The position numbers and the translations under genes are program-made. Below the pieces are notes generated by a model. It did no database searches. It was given only the letters and a program-made list of their open reading frames with translations, and was not told the DNA's origin. A stretch of DNA of 64,000 bases from Pelagibius sp028280305 (GTDB lineage: Bacteria > Pseudomonadota > Alphaproteobacteria > Kiloniellales > Kiloniellaceae), in the NCBI RefSeq assembly GCF_965233615.1, contig NZ_OZ247495.1, one strand, 5' to 3'. Numbering within the stretch: position 1 is the first letter of the stretch; each line of letters begins with the position of its first letter. This document shows, piece by piece, positions 1 through 12,000 of the stretch.

Positions 1-3000
1 ACCCAAGCCGTCGAGAGTATTAGCAAACGCATCGCCCGTCAGGGCGTCATCGTGCTGACTGCCCGTCAGATTTTCGAAACCACTGATGATGTCTCCCGTA
101 GCGTCACCCCCACTGACAGTCCCCGTACTCAAGTTCACCGAGACGCCAGCAGTGGAAAGATCATACAACACCACGTCAACACCAGAACCGCCCGCGAGTG
201 AGTCCGCTCCGGCCCCGCCATAGAGAGTGTCATCGCCCGCGCCACCAACAAGGGTGTCTAGTCCATCTTCGCCCATAAGCAAGTCATCGTCATCACTACC
301 GGTAAGAATGTCGTTCCCCTGCCCACCATAAAGCCGAGCGTCATTTGCGCCGGCAGTCAAAGTGTCATCGAATGCCGAGCCAACAAGATTCTCAATGCTG
401 ACCAGTGTATCACCGGTGGCATCGCCACCGTTGGCTGAACCGACAAGAAGATCGACGTTTACGGCAGCCGAGGACGTTATGTAGGAAGCGAGATCGTCAC
501 TGGAACCCCCGTCAATCAGATCACCACCGCTCCCACCAATGAGCGTGTCGCTCCGGGCACCTCCCTCAAGCGTATCGTCACCTATGCCGCCATAGAGAAC
601 GTCATTCTCGTCATTGCCCTTTAGGTAGTCGTTACCATCATCGCCATAAAGAATATCGTTATTCCAACCACCATCTAACGTATCGTCACCTATACCGCCA
701 TACAGCGTATCTTGGTGGCGATCACCTTCCAGGCGGTCATCGCCTTCGCCACCGAGGAGTAGGTCGTCTTCATCGCCGCCATAAAGCGTGTCGCCGCCAT
801 CCCCGCCATAAAGCGTGTCATCGTCGTCGCCGCCTTTTAGGTAGTCATAGCCATCATCGCCATAAAGAACATCGTTGTCTCTACCACCATCCAGCGTATC
901 GCCACCGTCGCCGCCATACAGCGTATCTTGGTGGCGATCACCTTCCAGGCGGTCATCGCCTTCGCCACCGAGGAGTAGGTCGTCTTCATCGCCACCATCA
1001 AGCGTATCGCCACCATCGCCGCCATAAAGCGTATCGTTGTCGTCGCCGCCTTTTAGGTAGTCATAGCCATCATCGCCATAAAGAACATCGTTGTCTCTAC
1101 CACCATCCAGCGTATCGCCACCGTCGCCGCCATACAGCGTATCTTGGTGGCGATCACCTTCCAGGCGGTCATCGCCTTCGCCACCGAGGAGTAGGTCGTC
1201 TTCATCGCCACCATCAAGCGTATCGCCACCATCGCCGCCATAAAGCGTATCGTTGTCGTCGCCGCCATAGATCAAGTCATTCCCCGCGTCGCCGTAGAGA
1301 AGATCCTCATGGTAGCCGCCGACAAGTGTGTCGCTATCATCACCGCCAACGAGACTGTCAGAGCCGCTTCCTCCCAAAAGCCGGTCTCTCCCTAGCCCGC
1401 CATCCAGAACATCGGCATCGTCACCACCCGAAAGCGTATCATCGCCATTCCCGCCAAGGAGCGAATCCGTACCGCTCCCCCCAGTCAGGGAGTCGGCGCC
1501 ATCGCCGCCATCGAGACTGTCGGCACCAGCATTCCCTGTAAGTCGGTCGTCACCGCCACCGCCTGCCAGGTTATCGTCCTGCCCCCCCCCAAGCATTGTG
1601 TCCGGGCCCATACCACCGACAGCGGTGAGTACATCCGCCGGATCAGCGAGAACCACCGAGACTGTGGCAGTCGTGGAGAGCCCTCGTTCATCTGTGACAA
1701 TCACCGTAAACGAGTCGGTTCCTGTAGCGTTCGCTGCCGGCGTGTAGCTATAACTGCCGTCCGGACTCACCTCGGCGACTCCCAGCGTCGGTGCGCTGTT
1801 CAGCTCGTACGTGAGTGGATCGCCATCGGCATCGAAAGCCTCGAACTGTCCCGTCATAACCTGATCGCTGGCCAGAGCGACGATCGAACTAAGCAAAAGT
1901 GGCGCATCGTTACTAGCTTCAAGAGTTACCGTCGCCATGTTGCTGACACCATCCGCATCCATCGCCGTGTAGGTGAAACTGTCGGTTCCGCGGAACCCAG
2001 GATTGGGCGTATAGGTAAAGCTGCCATTAGCATTGACGACGACGATCCCATACAAGGGATCACTCACAACCGTGACTGTAACGCTATCACCATCCGCATC
2101 CCAGCCATCGACTTCGGAGGTCACACCGCTCAAGGCCTGAAACACCACCGATGTATCGAGCGCTACAGGTGCATTGACCCCGGACGTCAGGTCGATCGTC
2201 CGGTCGGCAAAAACCAACCGCTCGATGCCGATGAGGTGATCGTCACCATCCGCGCCGGATACCCGCTGGTCGCTCACCGTGATGGTCCCGTCCGGTCCCG
2301 TGGTTACGAGATAATCTGCGGCAGCGCCCGAGAAGACAACGCTATCCGTACCGGCACCACCGTCGATGGTGTTGCTCCCGGCCCCGCCGGAAAGCGTATC
2401 GTCATAGGCAGATCCGACAAGGTTTTCGATGCTGAAGTAGGTATCACCCGCAGCGCTGCCGCCAACACCGAGACCCTCGGCAAGGTCAACCCTTACACCT
2501 TCCATCGAGTTTTCATAGCTCGCCGTGTCATCGCCAAATCCGCCGTCGAGCGTGTCCGCGCCCAGGCCGCCCCGCAGGAGATCGTCACCAGCGCCGCCGA
2601 TAAGATCGTTTCCGGCAGCATCGCCGGCCAGAGTGTCATCAAAGGCGCTGCCAATCAGGTGTTCAACACCGCTGATGCTGTCTCCAGCCGCGTGGCCGCC
2701 TGCCGCCGTGCCGGCGCCGAGGTCAACAGCGACGCCCGCATCGGAGAGATCGTAGCGCGCAAGATCATGATCGCCCTCGCCACCGGACAGGCTGTCGGCA
2801 CCGACGCCACCCATTAGGGTGTCGTCGCCCGCGCCGCCGACGAGGCTGTCGGCGCCTTCGTCACCAACCAAGGTATCGTTGCCGGCGCCGCCGTCGAGTG
2901 AATCGTTCCCGCTTTGACCAACGAAGAGATTGCCGCTGCCGTCGCCTGTCAGCGTATCGTTGTGGGAAGATCCGAAAACCGCCTCGACAGCGCTGAGGGT

Positions 3001-6000
3001 ATCCCCCTCGGCATCACCGCCGAGGCCGGTACCAAATGCCAGGTCCACCGCGACAGCAGCCGCTGATTCGTCATAACGGACCGTATCGAAGCCATCGCCG
3101 CCGTCCAGAGTATCGGCACCGGCACCGCCGATCAGCGTATCGTCACCTGCCGCAGCGGCCATAGCATCCTGACCTTCACCGCCCCGGAACCAGTTTGCCT
3201 CGTCATCGCCGGCAAGCGTGTCGTCGAAAGCGGTCGCTGAGATCCCCTCGATCCCCGACAGGCTGTCACCGGCAGCCGTCCCGCCATCCGCCGTACCGCC
3301 ATAGAGATCGACCGCAATCGCTGCCGCCGAGTCCTCATAACTCGCAATGTCATAGCCGAGGCTGCCTTCAAGTGTGTCAGCACCTAAGCCGCCTACCAGC
3401 GTGTCATCGCCGAAGCCGCCGTCAATGACATCGGCGCCTGCGCCGCCAGACAGCGAATTCTCAAGGCCGTCACCGACAAGGGTGTCGTCATCGCCGGAGC
3501 CCACGACATCTTCGACACCTGTCAAGACGTCGCCTTCGGCATCGCCACCGGCACCACTCCCCTGTTCAAGATTCACCGACACGCCTGAAGTCGATGATTC
3601 GTACGTCACGACGTCGAAGCCATCGCCGCCGTCAATGAAGTCAGCGCCGGCGCCGCCGTCGAGAATGTCAGCACCGCCGTCGCCAAATAGAGCGTCATCG
3701 CCCGCTCCGCCCGATAGCGTGTCGTCACCACCAAGACCTTCCAACACGTTCGCGGCAGCGTCTCCGATCAAGGTATCTGCGTAGTCACTGCCAATGACGT
3801 TTTCGATCCCAATCAGGCTGTCGCCCTCGGCATCGCCGCCCGCCAGGGTACCGGCGCCGAGATCAACACAGACAGCCGCCGAGGAACCCTGATAAGAAGC
3901 GGCATCGCTACCCGCGCCGCCGTCCAGCACGTCAGTTCCGCTTCCACCTTCGAGAACGTCATTCCCTGCGCCACCCAAAAGGCTGTCGTTGCCTTCACGC
4001 CCAAACAGGATATCGCCGCCGTCCTGACCTGAAACGACGTTGGCCCCGGCATCGCCGGAAAGCGTGTCGTCATGGTTCGATCCGGAGAGATTTTCGATAT
4101 CGGCGAAGATGTCACCGGCGGCATCGCCGCTGCCTGCTGTGCCGCCAAGATCGGCGGAGACGCCTTGCAACGCGTCTTCGTAGGAAGCTGTGTCCACATC
4201 CGCGCCGCCGCTCAGAACATCGGCACCCGCACCGCCGACCAGCGTATCGCTGCCCGCGCCGCCCGCCAGGCTGTCATCGCCATCCCTGCCGGCCAAGCGG
4301 TTTGCAACCGCGTCCCCGGTCAGGCTATCTGCGTGACCGGACCCGGCCAGATTCTCGATTCCGGTCAGGACGTCACCGGTAGCGTCACCGCCACTGGCCG
4401 TTCCGGCAGCCAGATCGACGGACACGCCGCCCGTTGATCCCTCATAGGAGGCCAGGTCGCTTCCGCCACCTCCTGCCAAGGTGTCGGCGCCCGCACCACC
4501 GACCAGAACGTCATCTTCGCCGCCGCCGGAAAGACTGTCGTCCCCGAGTCCGCCCAAAAGGGTATCAGCACCACCAGCGCCACCCAGGGTATCTGCGCCT
4601 ACACCGCCGCGAAGCTTGTTTCCGGCCGTGCTCCCCTGGAGACTGTCGGCGAAGTCCGATCCAACAAGCCCCTCGATGTTCGACAAACTGTCGCCAGCCG
4701 CGTCTCCCCCGGAAGCGGAGGCGCCGGCCAGATCAATCGATACGGCCGCCGCACTGTTCTCGTATGACGCGGTATCGAAGCCAGTTCCACCATCGAGGAC
4801 ATCCGCGCCGGTACCGCCGATCAGAGTGTCGGTACCGTCCGCGCCGTCGAGCGTGTCGTCGCCGTCGCCACCCTCCAGGAGGTTGCTCAGGCCATCGCCG
4901 GTGAGGACGTCACCCTGGCCGGAGCCAACAAGATTCTCGATGTTGGTGAGTACATCACCAGCAGCATCACCGCCGCTTGCTGTGCCGGCAGTCAGATCGA
5001 TGTTTACGGCCGCGGCTGAAGCTTCATAAGACGCGGTATCCGAACCGTCACCGCCATCAAGGGTGTCCGCACCAGCGGCACCCAGCAGTGTGTCGGCACC
5101 ACCGGCGCCCATCAGACTATCCGCGCCAGCTCCGCCAACCAACATGTCACCAGCTACCGATCCAACGACCGCCATTTCTGTTCCGAATACCGGCCGGAAG
5201 AGCTTAGCAACGACGCCATAGTCATCGCCATCCTGGCCATTAGACTCCCAGGCAATCGCGAAACCGCCATCCAACAACCCTGCGATTGCTGGGTCGTACT
5301 GAGCACCCGACGTATAGTCGTTGACCTGGAATTCTTCACCAACGGGTACACTAGCCGCATCGTACCGCTGGGCGCGAATCTCGTAGCTGTTCGAAACCCT
5401 GGAAGTCCAAGTTACGATAAAGCCACCGTCATCCAGTAAGCTGATGGCGGGGTTGTTTTGATTGCCCAAACTATAGGTGTTGATCGGGAATACATCGCCT
5501 TGCGGGATTCCTTCCGCATCGAATACCTGACCAACGATCTCATTGCTAGACCCAGTCCCGGTCTCCCAAACAACAACGAAGCCACCCGTCGGAAGACCCA
5601 TGACAGCAGCGGAATCCTGATCGTAGGTGGCGATGCCACTAACGGAAATCTCGTCGCCGACAGCGGCGCCAGATGCATCATAACGTTGCGCCAGGACATA
5701 ATAATCCTCGGCTGGTTCATCGAAATCCTGCCAAACGACCACAAATCCACCGTCCTCCAGAGACGCTACCGCCGGAGGGTTAGGTGGTTCGCTGTAGTGA
5801 TGATTAACCTCAGCAACGTCTATTATTCCGCCGACTGACTGGCCAAGAGCATTGAAGCGTCGTGCATGGTATTGCTCCTGTCCACCCTGACCGGCCCAAA
5901 CCACCAGATAGCCACCATCGGCAAGACCTACGACCTTTGGTTGATGGTGGTCCGAATGGTCATCCGGGCTCACCAAAACCTCAGCGCCAACTGGTGTACC

Positions 6001-9000
6001 ATCGCTCCCATAACGTTGAGCTCGAATTTCGGATTCAGGGAATACATCTGACATCCAAACAACGACAAACCCGCCGTCAGACAAGGCTGTCACCGCAGCG
6101 TCCCTCTGATCTTCCCAAGTCTGGCTATTGACGGAGATTTCCGACCCAACTACAGAACCGTATTTATCGTAACGCTGGGCCCTGATCCCGCTATCGCGAT
6201 AGCCTTCCGCATGCTCGTCCTCCCACACGGCAACGAAACCGCCATCTGCAAGCGCGGCCAATGCTACTTCATGCTGATTACCCCAGGCCTCGGTATTGAC
6301 GATGACCTCACCCTGGCTAGCATAGGCGTCCGTTCGGTTTCCACCAATCTGGAGCGAAATGGTTGTGGTGGACGTTTGGCCGTCGCTATCGGTCACTGTG
6401 TAGGAAAAACTCGCCTCCCCCTCAAACCCGGCATCGGGCGTGAAATCGTAGCGACCGTCGGAATGAATGATTACGGTCCCGCCAATCGCCGTGCCTTCCT
6501 CCGCGAACCCCAGCGCACCGCCATCGATATCCCAAGCCGTCAGGCGCCCGCTCACAGCATCGTCCTTCGGGGTGGTTGCCATACTGTCGACGGCAACCGG
6601 CGCGTTCCCGCCAGCCGAAAGATTGAACGTGCGATCTGAAAACCGCAGGCGCTCGACATCCCTAAGCGTATCTTGGCCGTCCGTCCCACCAACTCTCAGG
6701 TCGGTCACGATCACGCGGTCCGCCAGAACCTCTACGCTGTAGTCGGCGGCATTGCCGTCGAACACCGCTATGTCGATACCAGCACCACCATCGAGAACAT
6801 TGTCTCCGGAATCCCCGGCCAGCGTGTCGTCGAAACCGGAACCCATCAAGTTCTCGATAGAGGACAACCGATCACCCTCCGCATCGCCACCGGCGCCGAG
6901 GCCCGTCTCCAAGTCAATCGACACGCCCAGCCCGGAGCCTTCATAGGAGGCCGTATCGTTGCCGGCACCGCCGTCCAGGTCGTCGCCGGCCGCCCTTCCC
7001 TCAAGAAGGTCATCGCCGCTGCCGCCGACGAAGAGGTCCTGTCCCGCCGAACCGGTCAGAATAAGCGACTCGCCGTTGGGGTCGGCAATTACCTCAACGG
7101 ACACCTCGCTGGTATCCGAAGCCCCGTTTTCGTCGGTGACGGTTACTGTAAAGCTGTCGGTGCCGGTGAAACCGGCCGCCGGTGTATAGCTGTAGCTGCC
7201 GTCCTCACCGACCGTCACACTGCCGTGCTGCGGGCCCTCGTCGAGGGCAAAGGTCAGGGCATCACCCTCATAGTCCCAAGCCGTCACCCGGCCGTTGCCC
7301 AGCGTATCGACCGGCAGCAAGGCGGCCGCACCCACCCCGACCGGCGCGTTGTTGGTCCCATCGATGTAGAGGGCACGATCACCGCGGAACCAAAGCCGCT
7401 CAATGTCAACCAACTGGTCGGTACCATCAGGCGAGCCGTCGCGCAGATCGCGCACCGTCGCCTGATTGCCGTCGATGGTGATTTCATAATCTGCGGCAAA
7501 GCCTGAAAGAACCGCGGTGTCGAAACCCTCACCACCGTTCAGAGTGTCGCCGCCGCTGCCACCCTCAAGAACATCGTCGCCGGTCCCGCCCTCCAAGCTG
7601 TCAGCACCGGCACCGCCGTGCAGGACATCGTTGCCGAGGCTGCCAACCAGCGTCTCGGCGGCCTCAGCACTGGGACGGACCTCCACGTTGATGATCGCCT
7701 GGCTCGTCAGCCCGCCGGAATCCCTGATAAGAACGACGAAGCTGTCATAGCCGACGAAGCCGCTGTCCGGCACGTAGTCGTAAGTTCCGTCGGCGTAGAC
7801 CTGCACCGACCCGGCGTTCGGCCCGGACTGCAGTTCAAAGCTGTGTGCATCAACGGCGTCCACGTCGGTTACGGTGGCGCGGCCCTGGACCAGACTGCCA
7901 GCAGCCACCTTGACAACACTATGAATGCCGACCGGAGCATCGTTTACTGGCGCAACATCGACAACCACCTTGGCGCTGTGACTCGCCCCATGGCTATCCG
8001 TCGCGGTGTAGGAGAAACTCGCCTCGCCTTCGAAATCCTGATCCGGTGTGAAGACAACAACGCCGAGGGGGTCGATCTCGACCGAACCGCCCACTGCGTC
8101 ACCGACGCCGGTCAGGGAGAAGGTGTCACCTTCAAGATCAAAGTCATCCCACAGCAGCAATACCGGCGAAATCCGCAGCGCCGTGTCCTCGGCCGTGGAG
8201 TTAAAGTCGTCGACCATGATCGGCGCATTGTTGGTACCGTCCAGGTGGATGACCCGATCGGCGAACTGGGCGCGCTCCACATTGACCAGGCTGTCGATAC
8301 CATCACCGTCCGTCCGCAGGTCGGTAACCGTGGCTTCGTTTCCGTTGATCTGAATGTCGTAGTCGACGGCCTCTCCGCTGAAGACAGCCGTATCGAGACC
8401 ATCGCCGCCGGAGAGGTGGTCGTCCCCTTTGCCGCCCGTCAGGGTGTCATCGCCGGCGTCGCCGAAGAGCGAGTCGGCGCCCTCTGCACCGGAGAGGGAG
8501 TCTTCGCCGACGCCACCGATTATGGTGTTGTCGCCCTGGTCACCGGAAAGGGAGTCGGCATGGTCGGACCCCAGCAGATGCTCGATGCTGGTCAGGCTGT
8601 CGCCCTCGGCGTCGCCACCGGCACCGGCCCCCGACGCAAGGTCGACCGAAACCCCGGCCGCGGATCCGGCAAAGGAGACGAGATCCTGTCCGACGCCGCC
8701 ATCGATGGTGTCCGCACCGCCCGCACCGGTGATGAAGTCATCACCGCCGCCGCCGGACAATTGGTCACCGTGCTGGGTGCCGACGATCGCATCGTCACCG
8801 GGGCCGAAACCGAAGGCGTTGCGATGCGGCGTGCGGGTAAAGATCCTGGTATATACACCATCTTGGCCGCCAGCTTCCGTGCTGACTTCACCGTCCTCGT
8901 CAGTTTCGAGGTAAGCGCCATCTTGCCCCCATGAGGTCCAGGAAACTGCGAAGTCGCCATCAGGCAGTGCGGTTACCTTGATACCGGTTTGATCGCCCCG

Positions 9001-12000
9001 CTGATACTCGTTGACCTGAATTTCCGGACCTTCCTTATTGCCGTCGGGATCAAAGACTTGCAGGTAAACACCTTCCAGAGAGCTACCCTGGCCATCAGAC
9101 TGCCAGGCCACAACGAAGCTGCCGTCGGAAAGGCCGACGACGGACGGCAGGACCTGGGCGCCAGCCAGGGTCGTGTTCACATCGAACTCCGGGCCGACCC
9201 TCTCGCCGGTTTCCGAGAAGCGCTGTCCGTTGATCCCCCAGCTGTGATTGGTACCCCCGCCGTGATCGCTATGCCAGATGACCACAAAGTCACCGCCAGC
9301 AAGAGCCGCAACAGCCGGCACTCCCTGACGGCCAGAGAGGTCGTCTTCATTGACAACAATTTCGCTCACCTGGACGGTGTAAGTCTCAGGCGAACCGGAA
9401 CCACCGCTGTCACTGTCACCGTCGCTATCGCCATCGCTGCTTCCGCCGCCGACGATGGTCTCCTCCCAGGTCAGTGGCACGCCTTCCGAATCGTAGATTC
9501 GGGCCATGACGTTTTCGCTCGCGCTCCCAGTCTCCCAGACGACAACGAAGCCGCCGTTGGCCAATCCGATGGCCTGAGAGTGATCCTGGTCGCCATGAGT
9601 ACGATCCTCATTGACGTGAAACTCGCCGCCGACAGCCTGGGCCGCCGAATCATAGCGCTGGGCATAGACACCCGTGCCGCTGCCGTCCTGCGCCCAGTCC
9701 GTCCAAGTCACTACGAAGCCGCCTCCAGCTAAGGCAGCCACCGAGGACTCCCTTTGTGCCTGAGCCGTGGTGGTGTTGACCTGGAACTCGCCGCCCAGCG
9801 CAACGCCGTTGGAACTATAGTGACGGGCATAGATCTCATTGCTGCCGGGGTTCTGGTCGAAGGAGGTCCAGGTGACGACGAAGCTGTCGTCGGCCAGGAT
9901 CGCCACCTGGGGGTCAAACTGATTCGGCGCCGTCGCCTGATTGATGAGGAATTCGCTGCCAGCAGGCGTACCGTCCGAGGCAAAACGCTGACCATAGATT
10001 CCATTGTTGCCGCTGACACCATCTTCCTGGCCATTCGAGTACCAGACGGTGACATAGCTTCCGTCGGAAAATCCGGCCACAGCAGACCCATGCTGGTCGC
10101 CCGCGGTGAAGGTATTGACCTGCTGCTCGGTTGTTCCGACCGCAGTGTTGTCTCCGGTCACTTCCCTGAAGACCTCTATGGAAACGGTTCCGGTATCGGT
10201 ATTGCCTTCGCTGTCCATCACCTGGAACTCAAAGGAATCCATCCCCTCAAAACCGGTATTGGGATCGTAGGTGTAGATGAAGGAGCCGTCGGCCTGCACC
10301 ACTGCCGTGCCGCTGGCGGCATTGTTTTGGATGCTGTAGGTCAGATCGTCGCCGTCCAGATCCCAGGCCTTCAACTTGCCGGTCACCGTGGTGTCGACCG
10401 GAAGCTGCGCGAAGCCGTCGACGGCGACCGGGGCGTTGTTCGTCGTCCCGGTCAGATCTATCACACGGTCATCGAACTGTACTGATTCAATACCGGTCAG
10501 CAGATTGGTCGAAGCGGATTCCGGCGCCGTCAGATCCACGACGGTCGCGCCTTCTGCCGTCAGCTGGATCGTATGATTGGAAACCAAGCCACTGAAGACT
10601 GCCTTATCCTGGCCTTCGCCACCAGACAGCGAGTCGGCGCCGAGGCCAGCCACCAAGGTGTCGTCGCCCGCACCCGCCTCGAGGACATCATTGCCGACGC
10701 CGCCATCCAACACGTCATTGCCGTCGCCGCCTTCCAGCGTATCCGCACCGGTCTCACCAACCAGGCTGTCATCCCCTGCCTCGCCGACAAGCAGATCATC
10801 TCCGCCGGCGCCATCGAGAGTGTCGGCGAACTGGGTGCCGGTGAAGCGTTCGTCGCCTGTCGTGCCCTGCACGATATAACCGCCTTCCGGCGTTACCGTG
10901 ACAGCGGTCTGCAGCCAGTTCTCCAGCGCCGCGGCATCCAGGCCGACCTCGGCGATGATGGCGCCAAGGTCCAGCGTGAAGCCGTCCTCGAAATCGAAGA
11001 TTTCGATACGGCTGATGTCGAGGAACCAATCCTTGATCGTGATCTTGTCGCTAAGCAGTTCGAAGGTCAGCGCCGGATCGTTGCGGTCACCGACCCCGAC
11101 GATGAGATCATCGCCGACCTGCCGCAGCATGAGGTCATGCACGTGAATGCCAGCACCGAACTGCAGGACGTCGCGGGCACCGCCGTCAACGGCAACATCG
11201 GCATAGGTATCAACGATCTCATAGTAGCGGGCGTCGTAGGTCCCTTTCTGGTTCTTCTGCGCCCAGGCGATATTCCATCCGCGTATGCTTTGCGCGTACC
11301 AAAGCTTGTAATCGAATGTACCTTTATCGCTAAAGATTTCTACCTTTTCAGTGCCATTGGCTACTTGATCTGTGCCGAAATCATGCAGGGTATCCAGGCC
11401 ATCACCACGTCCGAATCTGTAGGTGTCGTTTGAACCGCCTCCCTTCAGGGAATCGTCGCCCGCACCACCTGCCAGCGTCTCTTCGAAATTGCCACCTTCC
11501 AGGGTATCGTTACCTGCCCCACCACGCAGCTCTGCAGTGCCGCCGGATACGGCCAGAGCGTCGTCACCGGAAGTCGCCAGCAGATCCAGAATGCTCTGTT
11601 CATTCAGAGACGACCCATCGTCGAAAGCGAAACTCTCAACCCTGTTATAGGGATTCGCCCAATCGACAATGGTGACCTTGTCGGCCAAGTCTTCAAAGGG
11701 TTTGGTGGGATCGTTCGTGTCGTTCAGCGCAACGATTAGGTCGGCGCCAACCAACCTCAGGGTCAGGTCGGTGACCGTGATCCCCGCGCCGAACTTCAGC
11801 GTGTCGTCGCCGGCATCGAGTTGCTCAATCTTGTAGCGCGTGATTGTCGTAAACTCGGGCTCGGTCTCGACAGAAGTCTTGGATTTATAGGTAACGGTAG
11901 CGCGGTAACGCGTCCTCTCCGACCCGCCATCTCCGCCTACTCCGCCTCCCCCAGTGTCGCGCGTTGATTTTGAATAAGAAACACTCGGCTCAACATACTT

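Noticed and set aside
621..1268. CRISPR-like regular repeat at the left end
   Set aside because: Period 216 bp, in frame, coding for RTX nonapeptides; no short repeats with unique spacers.
1328..1747. Plus-strand Ser/Pro-rich frames across 1-14.5 kb
   Set aside because: They are antisense of the GGxGxDxLxGG repeats; codon patterns repeat because the RTX gene does.
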